Shown: in pieces, positions 53,701-61,327 of the stretch
How positions within the stretch are numbered: the stretch's first letter is position 1
How the letters are laid out: the number at the start of each line of letters is the position of its first letter
NCBI GenBank assembly: GCA_036402075.1
Contig: DASWTP010000238.1
Span: forward strand, 1-64,000
Direction of reading: 5' to 3'
DNA: 64,000 bases
Source: Chryseosolibacter sp036402075
GTDB lineage: Bacteria > Bacteroidota > Bacteroidia > Cytophagales > Cyclobacteriaceae
The notes under the pieces: model-generated
What the model saw: only the letters and a program-made list of their open reading frames with translations
Told to the model about the DNA's origin: nothing
Databases searched by the model: none
Made by a program: the position numbers and the translations under genes

Positions 53701-53874
53701 AATCTTATGAGTTTTGCTCAGCTCATCAAAAAGTTTAAGGTAAAAGGCGGTAGCTTCCCGGTTCAGGTGGAGACTTAGAAACTCCTTTACATTTGTCCGC
53801 TCTTCCTCGCCAATCCTTTCCCGGGCGACAATGGCAAAAAGTTGAATGATCGCCTTTAGTAGTTCTTCACTCAT
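50779..53874 (-). CDS. ABCG-type ABC transporter with TerB-like N-terminal domain
   Basis: This 1031-residue half-transporter has three parts. Residues 1-145 form a TerB-like helical domain (FAIVARERIGEEERTNVKEF, SDNEISDRQGNLIFYIGQAL). Residues 250-490 form an ABC ATPase, with the Walker A GASGSGKST (285-293), signature TISGGQRKRLNIGLEL and Walker B VLFVDEPTSGL. The rest is an ABC-2-type membrane domain with helices around FFIAFMVKYYNVLGG, SVVVALFFGLTMSAEEIF and LLVIPQLLLSGVVINF. A CPECG pair lies after the ATPase. The order ATPase then membrane part is ABCG-like. Its substrate is not evident. It ends 52 bp from the lipoprotein gene. Confidence 0.88.
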   Translation of the reverse strand: MSEELLKAIIQLFAIVARERIGEEERTNVKEFLSLHLNREATAFYLKLFDELSKTHKIESQTDLSSLDVDTQQFVDDWAKIMQIVKQVNQALTMQQKMVMVVKIIELVHSDNEISDRQGNLIFYIGQALKIPKADMQALQSFVTGQDIDELSSKNVLIIDEGSGEATYPGPRIVAKNLTGLIAILRVPDAETYFIKYLGITTLYLNSILLKSRKVDIFPTGSTIRGDKIESIYYSDVVGRFLTGESKSHITFTADHLFFHFKTGRAGLQNVNIAEQGGKLIGLMGASGSGKSTLLNVLNGTERPSSGRVLINGIDIHENPNKVHGIIGYIPQDDLLIEDLSVYENLYYAARLCFGHYTVEDTHRLVETVLTNLGLTEIRNLKVGSPLQKTISGGQRKRLNIGLELLREPAVLFVDEPTSGLSSRDSENIMDLLKELSLRGKMVFVVIHQPSSDIFKLFDTLIIMDSGGFQIYYGNPVESVIYFRDVINAANKDQGACPECGNINPEQVFSIIETKVVNEYGRLTNTRKISPGQWYQYFKQRVKLPRIDHIKEELPVVQEIPNWYKQLKVFITRDVLAKLANKQYLYINLFEAPVLAFFIAFMVKYYNVLGGEGRYTFYNNANIPVFFFMSVVVALFFGLTMSAEEIFRDRKILKREQFLHLSRSSYLVSKVLVMFFISALQTIMFVIVGNLVLEIPLTELRYWSILFSCTCFANMLGLNISASFNSAVTIYILIPLLVIPQLLLSGVVINFDKFNPRVGKPVGIPVMGEVMASRWAFEAYMVTQFKDNPFEARFYNFDKTVAQSQYKTVYYIPALRSRLAYCLNNRGAWRNPRNENMVKSLDILRNEIKHELEGVGPERLPEVERLAIGKFDSTVYYKTSSFLNVLQEYYTLKMTKAAAAKEKLIDTLSSTPQGRADFELARQRYVNSAVTDAVKNVNTVERIVEYDNQLVQKIYPIYMDEHRPRHYFDFSANLFQPTKYFAGINFDTYYFNICVIWSMTVFLFVTLYFDVLKRLIKLLEGNRKYKRRDRQ

Positions 53875-53906
53875 GCATTATGGGTACAGTGGCCAAAATA
53901 GCATAA

Positions 53907-53939
53907 AAGGCTGCAAGCTACAAGCTTCAGGGTGCAAGC
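53907..53939 (+). repeat. Dispersed AAGCTTCAAGC-type repeat, copy 4
   Basis: AAGGCTGCAAGCTACAAGCT then TCAGGGTGCAAGC. It lies between the ABCG gene start (53874) and the terminator of prc, and resembles copies 1 and 3. Confidence 0.65.
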
Positions 53940-53952
53940 GGGCCCTCCTAAT

Positions 53953-54004
53953 AAAAAAAACCTCAAGCTCCAGGTGAGTATCACTCTAGTCCTGGAGCTT
54001 GAGG
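53953..54004 (-). terminator. Strong terminator of prc, built from the dispersed repeat type
   Basis: CCTCAAGCTCCAGG (53961-53974) pairs perfectly with CCTGGAGCTTGAGG (53991-54004), a 14-bp stem with a 16-nt loop. On the minus strand eight T residues follow (53953-53960). The AAGCTY core relates it to the intergenic repeat family. Confidence 0.9.
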
Positions 54005-54026
54005 CTTACGACTTGAAGCCAATCAA

Positions 54027-56066
54027 CTAACCGATCTTGGTTGTGATCAGATCGCTAAGAACGAAAAGCCCTTCGCGGAGATATTCGTCATCCAACTCCA
54101 TCAAGTCACTCGATGGCTGAGTGGATTCTTTTCCAACGATTTTCGTATTCAATTTCGAGGACGCTGCACGCTTCTCAGCTTCTTCCATTTCTTTTTTCCG
54201 GATATTCTCGTTCAACGAGATCTTGGTATCATTTAGATTTTTCCTGGCTTCTGCTGTTTCGGTTACGAGGCGTGTCAAGCCCGGGTCAGTCTTGAGTCGC
54301 TCCGCGTATGACTTATGAAGCCCTGCGATAACTTTGTCGTTGATGATCGGTGTTTTCTGATACAGCGTTCCGCGAATCTCATCCCAGGGCAATGCGCTTG
54401 GACTTGAGCTTTCACCGAATTGTTCAGGATCCAGTGCCGTTGGTAACTGAATGTCTGGAATCACACCTTTATGCTGTGTACTGCTTCCGGTGACACGGTA
54501 GAATTTTTGGAATGTCAATTTCAGCTGACCTACTTCGTTGGTAGGATCGTTGATGAACTTGTCGAGGTCGATCACCGTCTGAACCGTACCTTTTCCATAA
54601 GTTGACTCGCCAACCACTACGCCACGGTGATAGTCCTGGATCGCCCCGGCAAAAATTTCGGATGCAGACGCGCTGAATCGGTTTGTGAGCACAACGAGCG
54701 GTCCGTTATACACCACGCCTGGGTCATCGTCCGTTCCTACCTCAACGCGGTTCGCAGAATTCTTCACCTGGACAACCGGGCCGTTCTTGATGAATAGACC
54801 TGTGAGGTCGATGGCTTCCGACAAGGAGCCCCCTCCGTTGTTGCGCAAGTCGAGCACAACACCGTCAACCCCCGTAGTTTGCAACTCCTTTAAGAGGCGT
54901 TGCACGTCACGGGTTGTACTGTTATAATTTGGATTTCCCTTTTGATATTCCTCGTACTCCATGTAAAATCCTGGCAGCGTGATGACACCGAGTTTCATGT
55001 TCTTACCGTTCTTCTGATAATTGATAAGGTCTTTTTTTGCTGCAAGCTCTTCGAGTTTGATCTTATCACGCACGAGTGTGATTTCCTTGGTTGGGCCGTT
55101 GATTCCTACGTCAGCCGGAAGGATCTTCAGCTTCACGGTGGTTCCCTTCGGACCTTTAATAAGCTTTACAACGTCATCGATCCTCCAGCCAATGACATCA
55201 ACCATTTCCCCATCGGCACCTTGTGCCACCGCGACAATGCGGTCATTAACCTGGATGAGATTACTTTTCTGGGCTGGACCTCCCGGAATGATCTCAAACA
55301 CTTTTGTATAGTCGTTGTCTGTCTGGAGCTTGGCTCCAATACCCTCCAGCGAAAGACTCAGGTTTTGCTTGAACCGATCGGCAGCCGCAGGCGAAAAATA
55401 GTTTGTATGCGGATCGTACGACTCGGTGATCGTATTCATGTACATGCTAAAGATGTCCTGCGAGTCAATATCGCGGGTATACGACTTGAGCAGGCGCTCA
55501 TAGCGCTCCTTCAGCAACTTTGACGTTTCTTCCGGTGTCTTTTTCGTCAATTTCAGACTAAGTGCCTGATTCTTTATGATCTTTCTCCAAACCTCATTCA
55601 ATTCCTTTTCGTTTTTAGCCCACGGCTCTTTGTCGCGATCGGTCTCGTAATACTCATCCACGGTGTAATCGAATTTCTCATTTACGAGTGTACCGATGAC
55701 ATATGCCATCTGCTTATCAAAACGCTTCTTAAAGACCTTGTAAATCTCATAAGCCGGATCAACGTTCTCAGCTTTTGTCAAGTCATCGATGAGGTAACGA
55801 TATTTTTCAAAGGACTTAATGTCGTCAGCGGTAAAGTATGTCTTATTGTTGTCAAGGGTCTTGATGTATTCATCCAGGATTACTGACGACAAGGAGTCGT
55901 TCAGAAGGATTTTCCTGTAATGGTTATTATCGAGGATGTAAGCGATGACTTTGGCTTCTTTGCCGTAGACAGGCTTCGGTTTCAATTCAGTGGTGTCACC
56001 CGGGTTGGAGGAGTAAGCATTCCATGCCATCAGCCCCATCAATAAACCTAACGTAAATCGCTTCAT
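54027..56066 (-). CDS. prc: Tail-specific protease Prc (S41)
   Basis: This 679-residue protein has a signal peptide, a long N-terminal helical region (about 30-240), a PDZ domain (about 250-340) and an S41 catalytic domain. The catalytic dyad is Ser467 (FSASASEIFAG) and Lys492 (STYGKGTV), 25 residues apart as in E. coli Prc. LGVITLPGFYMEYEEYQKGN and VLDLRNNGGGSLSEAIDLTG are typical. The length matches Prc/Tsp rather than short CtpA. It would trim C-termini of periplasmic proteins and murein hydrolases. It has a strong terminator. Confidence 0.93.
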   Translation of the reverse strand: MKRFTLGLLMGLMAWNAYSSNPGDTTELKPKPVYGKEAKVIAYILDNNHYRKILLNDSLSSVILDEYIKTLDNNKTYFTADDIKSFEKYRYLIDDLTKAENVDPAYEIYKVFKKRFDKQMAYVIGTLVNEKFDYTVDEYYETDRDKEPWAKNEKELNEVWRKIIKNQALSLKLTKKTPEETSKLLKERYERLLKSYTRDIDSQDIFSMYMNTITESYDPHTNYFSPAAADRFKQNLSLSLEGIGAKLQTDNDYTKVFEIIPGGPAQKSNLIQVNDRIVAVAQGADGEMVDVIGWRIDDVVKLIKGPKGTTVKLKILPADVGINGPTKEITLVRDKIKLEELAAKKDLINYQKNGKNMKLGVITLPGFYMEYEEYQKGNPNYNSTTRDVQRLLKELQTTGVDGVVLDLRNNGGGSLSEAIDLTGLFIKNGPVVQVKNSANRVEVGTDDDPGVVYNGPLVVLTNRFSASASEIFAGAIQDYHRGVVVGESTYGKGTVQTVIDLDKFINDPTNEVGQLKLTFQKFYRVTGSSTQHKGVIPDIQLPTALDPEQFGESSSPSALPWDEIRGTLYQKTPIINDKVIAGLHKSYAERLKTDPGLTRLVTETAEARKNLNDTKISLNENIRKKEMEEAEKRAASSKLNTKIVGKESTQPSSDLMELDDEYLREGLFVLSDLITTKIG

Positions 56067-56110
56067 ATTTTCAATTCTTCTACTTACAACGCAAAAATGA
56101 CAAGGAGGTT

Positions 56111-56137
56111 AAATGGCCGGTACGTTTACCGGCCTTT
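56111..56137 (-). terminator. Weak stem-loop after the membrane zinc-ribbon gene
   Basis: GGCCGG (56115-56120) pairs with CCGGCC (56129-56134) with an 8-nt loop. On the minus strand only ATTTAA follows, so termination is uncertain. It lies 28 bp past the stop at 56165. Confidence 0.45.
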
Positions 56138-56164
56138 GATACCTTATGCAAGATTGATACCGGA

Positions 56165-57058
56165 TTACTTCTTATCCTCTTCAACTTCAGTCAAAAACTT
56201 TTGTGCCTGTGTCAGGTCGCCAAATTCATAGAATTTTGAGCCTCCTGCAGCAGATTTGATCTCAACCTTTACCAAGACCACATCCTGGTTCTTTTTATAC
56301 ACATGCTTTTCCTTCTTGAAATCTTCGGCCTCCATGGTCGAGATCTTAAACGCGGTAGCTCGTACCGATTTGCAGTAAGAACACTCATAGTGCTTAATTA
56401 ATTCGCCAGGAGCATTAATAGTCGGTTTTTGCGTAATTTCTTCACGCACAACCTTGAGCGTGAAAAATCCACAGTTTCCGCATTCGAGCGCCTGGAGGTG
56501 TCCTTGATACTTTTCAACAAGAACATCGTTAGTCTGCTCGTCAATCCATACATCGTAGTCGATCGAGAAGACGTCTTCTTCGGCCTTCATCCCCTCATCG
56601 AGGTGCACATCTTCTTCATGTTCCGCTAAGAGTCTCATCTTGTTACCGGTCTTTGGGTTAACGCGTGGCATATATCTCCACTTCTTCAACTTTTTATCCA
56701 CACGGCCTGGGTAGTAATACTCAAGAATCAGGAAGGCGATGTATCCCACGAGAGTTCCTCCCGCAAACGATATGAACAGACGAACAAAGAACCACACGCC
56801 CATCTCATCGATCTTGTCCATGCCATAGCGGTTGATCAGCATGGCTACCCCCAGCGCAAACAGAATGAAAGTAATTTCAAGTGTTTTGATTTCTCTGCGG
56901 CTGATGTAGTCGTATTTCTCCTTATAGCTTTGAATCGTTGTGATTTTTACAAGGTGAAACACATAGAGAAGAATTCCGGCAGCAAACATGGCGAACGCTC
57001 CATACAACATTGCCTGATGCCATCCGACTAGAAAAGGGCTTGGATTAAAATTTTCCAT
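56165..57058 (-). CDS. Membrane protein with cytoplasmic zinc-ribbon-like domain
   Basis: This 297-residue protein has three transmembrane helices (about 14-37, 58-76 and 87-113) and a hydrophilic C-terminal half. That half contains CGNCGFFTLKVV and YECSYCKSV, giving two CxxC pairs about 35 residues apart, as in a zinc ribbon. It ends with a short beta-sheet-like part (VVLVKVEIKSAAGGSKFYEF). No enzyme motif is visible. I do not recognise the family. It lies between prc and a small divergent gene. A TATCTTTA sequence, close to the promoter consensus, is just upstream. Confidence 0.78.
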   Translation of the reverse strand: MENFNPSPFLVGWHQAMLYGAFAMFAAGILLYVFHLVKITTIQSYKEKYDYISRREIKTLEITFILFALGVAMLINRYGMDKIDEMGVWFFVRLFISFAGGTLVGYIAFLILEYYYPGRVDKKLKKWRYMPRVNPKTGNKMRLLAEHEEDVHLDEGMKAEEDVFSIDYDVWIDEQTNDVLVEKYQGHLQALECGNCGFFTLKVVREEITQKPTINAPGELIKHYECSYCKSVRATAFKISTMEAEDFKKEKHVYKKNQDVVLVKVEIKSAAGGSKFYEFGDLTQAQKFLTEVEEDKK

Positions 57059-57123
57059 ATTTTTGGTTAAATGATTTTAAAGATAAAAATTAAAACGAAT
57101 TCAGCCGGCTTTAATTTTCTAGG

Positions 57124-57267
57124 ATGGAAAAATCGCTTTTTAAAATTCTGGCCCAAATAAACAAGGTAATACTGCCCCGGTATAGTAAGCATGATATTAC
57201 TCGCCTTACCAAACTACAGAAAATCATTGTGGGGTATCGTTATTGGGTGACGAAGAACTCCCTATAA
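57124..57267 (+). CDS. Small conserved-looking basic protein (47 aa)
   Basis: An ATG at 57124 begins MEKSLFKILAQINKVILPRY and the 47-residue frame ends at a TAA at 57265. The protein is basic, with an N-terminal amphipathic helix and a YRYWVTKNSL end. I recall the same pattern (K-S-L-F-K, then L-x-K-x-N-K and a G-x-R-Y-x-V-T ending) in short proteins of related bacteria, but cannot name them. It is divergent from the membrane gene at 57058. Confidence 0.55.
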   Translation: MEKSLFKILAQINKVILPRYSKHDITRLTKLQKIIVGYRYWVTKNSL

Positions 57268-57437
57268 AAAGGACGGCTGGTGGATCCCGAATAGTCCCCC
57301 GACACTCGTGGTGCTCCGGGCTGGCAGCTTAAATCGGCCCTAATGGAGCGGGCAGTATAGAAATCTGCGGTTTACTGATAATACTGCTTGTTTTGAACCT
57401 AGCGGTTCGCAAACAAAAACCAAGTCCTTCGCAAGGT

Positions 57438-57504
57438 GTGCAATTTTGCACTTAGTTACTAGCTTATGGTAAGTTATTTTATCTATATTTGTGTAAAATT
57501 GCAC
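57438..57504. promoter_or_regulatory. Two 14-bp palindromic operator-like sites around a promoter
   Basis: GTGCAATTTTGCAC (57438-57451) is a perfect 6-2-6 palindrome. GTGTAAAATTGCAC (57491-57504), one mismatch from its reverse complement, sits 53 bp downstream, about five helical turns. A TATATTTG promoter element (57484-57491) abuts the second site. The ATG of the next gene is 6 bp after it. A dimeric repressor bound at both sites could loop the DNA. Confidence 0.55.
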
Positions 57505-57509
57505 AAAAT

Positions 57510-57758
57510 ATGAGTGAATACAAGCGCAGGAGGATTGACATGGAACTTAAGACATTCACGTCAAGACACTTCGAAAGACCGTCTGAATGCCGGAATCCGG
57601 AGCAAATACGCTTTTATGTTACTCAACTTGCGAAGAAAATTGTCGAGTTGGAGAATTCGTGCAGTTACGTACCATCCTGGGCGAACGCGTTGCTGGCGGA
57701 GTACAACCAGAAGCAAAACAGCTTGTTACATGTCGAGTTCAGGAGCTCATATTGCTGA
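57510..57758 (+). CDS. Small conserved-looking protein (82 aa)
   Basis: From ATG 57510 (MSEYKRRRIDMELKTFTSRH) the protein has 82 residues; a TTG seven codons upstream falls in the operator and is unlikely. It is soluble, with a core SRHFERPSECRNPEQIRFYV, then AKKIVELENSC and SWANALLAEYNQKQNSLLHV, likely helices. I believe similar short proteins occur in related species, with unknown function. The gene is followed 2 bp later by another small gene and is preceded by the palindromic operator pair. Confidence 0.68.
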   Translation: MSEYKRRRIDMELKTFTSRHFERPSECRNPEQIRFYVTQLAKKIVELENSCSYVPSWANALLAEYNQKQNSLLHVEFRSSYC

Positions 57759-57760
57759 TT

Positions 57761-57988
57761 ATGCGTTACATACCCTCCCCTATTCCACTCAAATTTGAAT
57801 ATGTATTTACGGCAACCGCCAATCAAAGCGGGAGGATGCAATACCATCGTATCAAGCCAGGCCAGAGCAAGCTTCGGATCAGTCGCACCGATTTCATCAA
57901 AGCCTACAACGACCTTCCCATCATCGCCATCAACCCCCTTCAGATCAAAGGCCAGGATGGTGTTTTTCAATTTGAGTTTTATGTATGA
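57761..57988 (+). CDS. Small hypothetical protein (75 aa), second gene of the pair
   Basis: From ATG 57761 (MRYIPSPIPLKFEYVFTATA) the protein has 75 residues, starting 2 bp after the previous stop. It appears to fold with beta-strands (LKFEYVFTATA, VFQFEFYV) and a helix near DFIKAYNDLPII. The frame continues upstream inside the previous gene, but that part looks spurious. No family is recognised. Confidence 0.5.
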   Translation: MRYIPSPIPLKFEYVFTATANQSGRMQYHRIKPGQSKLRISRTDFIKAYNDLPIIAINPLQIKGQDGVFQFEFYV

Positions 57989-58059
57989 GGCTTAACCTTC
58001 TCTCGCAGAAGGAATCACGAGGACAATCGGGAAGCGCCAATGGTTTGCACGAACTGCAA

Positions 58060-58530
58060 CTACTTTTCAATAATCCCCGCGAGATTCGTTGGACTGTAGC
58101 CGACCGATTTGATTGTTTTGTTATCAGACTTCCGATAGACAAGCCATTTGTCGCCTTCCTTGAGGTAGTAACATTCCGTCCCATCCTTTTTTCGATAATG
58201 CTCAACCGTTCTCTGAGCTTCTTCCTCTGATGTGCATGCTTTGCTCATGTTGGAGCGCTGAACTTCATCAAAGAGTTCTTTGAACTTTTCTCCCAATCCA
58301 AACTCAAGAATTGCCCCCGAAAGTACATACTGAATATCGCACAATGCATCGGCCACCTCCACGATGTCTTTATCACGAATGGCGACTTCAAGCTCCTTGA
58401 GTTCTTCAGCGATCAGGGCCACCCGCAGTTTGCAACGATCTTCCGATGGAATTCCCGGCTTGGATACAATCGGGTGTTTAAAGGTTCTGTGGAATTCGGC
58501 TACCTGGTTGAGCGCATCGGGTTGTTGCAT
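58060..58530 (-). CDS. MazG-like nucleoside triphosphate pyrophosphohydrolase
   Basis: This 156-residue protein has an all-alpha NTP-pyrophosphatase domain in its first 95 residues. The metal-binding motifs are AEELKELE (E42, E43, E46) and VEVADALCDIQYV (E58, D61, D65), the EExxE...ExxD set of the MazG/PRA-PH group. The C-terminal 60 residues include CYYLKEGDKWLVYRKSDNKT, which is not part of the family core and may be an added sheet. It probably clears damaged or excess nucleotides. It converges on the small gene at 57988, with 71 bp between. Confidence 0.83.
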   Translation of the reverse strand: MQQPDALNQVAEFHRTFKHPIVSKPGIPSEDRCKLRVALIAEELKELEVAIRDKDIVEVADALCDIQYVLSGAILEFGLGEKFKELFDEVQRSNMSKACTSEEEAQRTVEHYRKKDGTECYYLKEGDKWLVYRKSDNKTIKSVGYSPTNLAGIIEK

Positions 58531-58653
58531 ACAAAAAAATGTTTCTGTTTAGAATAGTGGTTATTTCGGAGTGTCGAACAGCATTTCCATCATCCGGTGC
58601 GTTCAACGGGGTCTCAATAAACACAAATTCAAATCATTTTTAAAAAAATGCAT

Positions 58654-58661
58654 TACTTTTG
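58654..58661 (+). promoter_or_regulatory. Bacteroidota -7 element before the SulP-side exported protein
   Basis: TACTTTTG matches TAnnTTTG and ends 6 bp before the ATG at 58668, so the transcript may be nearly leaderless. The -33 box is not clear. Confidence 0.6.
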
Positions 58662-58667
58662 CAGCCG

Positions 58668-59030
58668 ATGCTCAGTTTCAGAAAATGTATTGCCGCCAGG
58701 TTCCTGGCCGTTCTGACAGGAATTATCTTCCTGAACATGAGCTTCTTTCTTACGGAAATCCGGTACCTCGGGCTGCATGTGTCGCATGCCGAGATGGTCG
58801 AAAATGTCGTGAAGGCATTAGCCGGAGTGGGCTTTGAGGAAGAAAAAGACTCGATGGCCGAATCCGGGAGTGCTGAAGGCGAGCAGATCGTTGACCTGCA
58901 CATCACGATTCATCCGATTTCCTGCATTGATGCATTTACAGCAACTGCCAACTTATATGGTTGCCGGCATAACCTGGAGGTAGCCAGCTCAAAGGCTGAG
59001 GTCACCACACCGCCTCCTAAAGTTTCCTGA
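58668..59030 (+). CDS. Membrane-anchored or exported protein of unknown function
   Basis: From ATG 58668 (MLSFRKCIAARFLAVLTGII) the 120-residue protein has one N-terminal hydrophobic segment (residues 9-30), possibly a membrane anchor or signal. A soluble part with VSHAEMVENVVKALAG and PISCIDAFTATANL follows. The Cys pair in ISC and LYGC is notable. It is 108 bp upstream of the SulP gene on the same strand, so co-transcription is possible. No family is recognised. Confidence 0.65.
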   Translation: MLSFRKCIAARFLAVLTGIIFLNMSFFLTEIRYLGLHVSHAEMVENVVKALAGVGFEEEKDSMAESGSAEGEQIVDLHITIHPISCIDAFTATANLYGCRHNLEVASSKAEVTTPPPKVS

Positions 59031-59138
59031 ATTCCCTAATTCACTTTGTGTTTCCTGGCGTCCTTTGTTTGTAAAGGTATCCAAGCATCACGTCTATTAA
59101 TTTTTTTCAACTAATATTTTAATCACGGGCGATTTTAT

Positions 59139-60698
59139 ATGCGTAGTGTGTCTAACCCATTGGGTAATCTTAATTACGATCTTCCATCGAGTGTTGTAGT
59201 ATTTCTGGTAGCGATTCCGTTATGCCTGGGTATTGCACTGGCGTCAGGCGCGCCAATGCTTTCCGGGTTGATTGCCGGAATTGTCGGAGGTATCGTTGTT
59301 GGTTCGTTCAGCGGATCGAATCTTAGTGTGAGCGGCCCCGCTGCCGGCCTCACCACGATCGTGCTGAGCGCCATTTCACAATTGGGTTCTTACGAAGCTT
59401 TTTTGTGTGCCGTAGTATTGGGCGGCTTTTTTCAAATTCTGCTCGGTTTGTTTAAGGCAGGAACCATCGGCCATTTTTTTCCGGTGGCGGTGATCAAAGG
59501 GATGCTTTCTGCGATCGGCCTGATCCTGATATTAAAGCAAATTCCGCATGCCCTTGGATATGACAAGGACTTTGAAGGCGATGAGGCGTTCTTTCAGGCC
59601 GATGGCGAAAACACGTTTTCCGAAATCGTGAATGCGCTGAATTATTTCAGCGGTGGAGCCATCATCATCAGCCTGCTCTCCGTGCTGATCCTGATTAGCT
59701 GGGACAGGCCTTCTATTAAAAATCATAAGATTCTGAAATATGTTCCAGGCCCGCTGCTGGTGGTGCTGTTTGGAATATTGATGAACGCGCTGTACAATGC
59801 TGTGGTTCCGGTTCTTGCCATCAGCGAAGAGCACCTTGTGACGCTTCCGAATGCTGCTGCCTTCTTCGAACAAATGACGTTCCCCGATTTCTCACAATTT
59901 GGAAACATCAATGTGTATATCATCGCGGTTACGCTGGCATTGGTAGCGAGTCTTGAAAGCCTGCTGAGCATCGAGGCCGCAGACAAACTTGACGAATTCA
60001 AGCGGATTACTCCGCTCAACCGCGAGTTGCGTGCGCAGGGAATCGGGAACATGGTTTCCGGGCTTCTCGGAGGCCTTCCGGTAACTGCGGTAATCGTGCG
60101 TTCTTCAGCAAACATCAATGCTGGTGCACGAACCAAGGCTTCAACTATAACGCATGGTCTTTTGCTCCTCACTGCGGTGATGGCGATTCCGCACCTGTTA
60201 AGCCTGATCCCATTTTCTGCTTTAGCTGCCATCCTCATTGTAACCGGTTACAAGCTTACCAAGCCATCGTTGTATCGGGATACCTTCCGCAAGGGCTGGG
60301 ATCAATTCCTTCCCTTTGTTATCACCATCGCTGCCATTATCCTGACGAACCTGCTTGTGGGTATTGCCATCGGTATTGCCGTAGGACTTTTCTTTGTTTT
60401 GAAAACCAATTTCCACGAAGCCATTTCTATTATCAAGGATGGCAACCACTACCTGTTGCGCCTCAATAAGGACGTAACATTCCTGAACAAGGCTTTACTG
60501 CGCAAAACGTTCGAGCACATTCCTGACAACACTACGCTCATCATTGATGGCGGGAGCTCGATGTTCATTGACAACGACATCATCGAAACCATTGATGACT
60601 TTGTACTGAACGCACCAAGTCGAAATATTAAAGTTGAAATCAAAAAGAGTTATTCTTCACCAAACCAGTTTTTCCGCAAAACGGAAGTCAATGTATGA
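59139..60698 (+). CDS. SulP-family anion transporter with STAS domain
   Basis: This 519-residue protein has the SulP membrane domain: LPSSVVVFLVAIPLCLGIAL, LSVSGPAAGLTTIVLSAISQ, ALVASLESLLSIEAADKLD and NMVSGLLGGLPVTAVIVRSS. A short C-terminal STAS domain (about 435-519) has IIDGGSSMFIDNDIIETIDDF. SulP proteins next to a carbonic anhydrase are typically bicarbonate transporters. Here the ATG of the carbonic anhydrase overlaps the SulP stop (ATGA), so the two are translationally coupled. Sulfate transport remains possible. Confidence 0.9.
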   Translation: MRSVSNPLGNLNYDLPSSVVVFLVAIPLCLGIALASGAPMLSGLIAGIVGGIVVGSFSGSNLSVSGPAAGLTTIVLSAISQLGSYEAFLCAVVLGGFFQILLGLFKAGTIGHFFPVAVIKGMLSAIGLILILKQIPHALGYDKDFEGDEAFFQADGENTFSEIVNALNYFSGGAIIISLLSVLILISWDRPSIKNHKILKYVPGPLLVVLFGILMNALYNAVVPVLAISEEHLVTLPNAAAFFEQMTFPDFSQFGNINVYIIAVTLALVASLESLLSIEAADKLDEFKRITPLNRELRAQGIGNMVSGLLGGLPVTAVIVRSSANINAGARTKASTITHGLLLLTAVMAIPHLLSLIPFSALAAILIVTGYKLTKPSLYRDTFRKGWDQFLPFVITIAAIILTNLLVGIAIGIAVGLFFVLKTNFHEAISIIKDGNHYLLRLNKDVTFLNKALLRKTFEHIPDNTTLIIDGGSSMFIDNDIIETIDDFVLNAPSRNIKVEIKKSYSSPNQFFRKTEVNV

Positions 60699-61327
60699 AT
60701 TCAGCAGAACGATTATTACTTCAAAATAAAGCGTGGGCACAGGAACGTGTCCGTTATGATAAAGACTTTTTCGCACGGCATGCCACCGTTCAAACTCCGG
60801 AATTCCTTTGGATCGGATGTTCTGACAGCCGCGTACCTGCCAACGAAGTCACAGGGACAGAGCCTGGAGAAATTTTCGTTCACCGGAATGTCGCCAATCT
60901 CGTAGTCAACACCGACCTCAACTTGCTAAGCGTATTGCAGTATGCTGTGGAAGTGCTCAAAGTAGAGCATGTCATCGTATGTGGTCACTATGGATGCGGA
61001 GGCATCCGGGCCTCTATGACCAACAAGAGCTACGGGATTATCAACAAGTGGCTCACCAACATTCGCGATACCTACAGGATTCATCGCGGAGAATTGGATG
61101 CAATCGACAACCTCGATAAACGTGCAGATCGTTTGACGGAGTTAAACGTTTGTGAACAGATTATGAATCTTGCAAAGACCGCAATCATCCAGGAAGCCTG
61201 GAAGAAACGTCAGGGGCCGGTGTTGCTCGGGTGGGTGTACCACATGGAAAACGGACATCTTGATCAATTGTGCAAGATGGATCATACATCCGAAATGGAT
61301 CCGGTATACAAATACATCTTCGATTAG
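60695..61327 (+). CDS. Beta-class carbonic anhydrase
   Basis: This 210-residue enzyme interconverts CO2 and bicarbonate. The zinc ligands Cys42 (IGCSDSRVPAN), His98 and Cys101 (CGHYGCGGIRAS) are in place, with the D44-R46 dyad of beta-CAs. Its length and RNVANLVVN match the bacterial form. It is cytoplasmic. Its start lies inside the SulP stop codon region (60695-60698), so supply of bicarbonate and its conversion appear to be coupled. Confidence 0.95.
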   Translation: MNSAERLLLQNKAWAQERVRYDKDFFARHATVQTPEFLWIGCSDSRVPANEVTGTEPGEIFVHRNVANLVVNTDLNLLSVLQYAVEVLKVEHVIVCGHYGCGGIRASMTNKSYGIINKWLTNIRDTYRIHRGELDAIDNLDKRADRLTELNVCEQIMNLAKTAIIQEAWKKRQGPVLLGWVYHMENGHLDQLCKMDHTSEMDPVYKYIFD

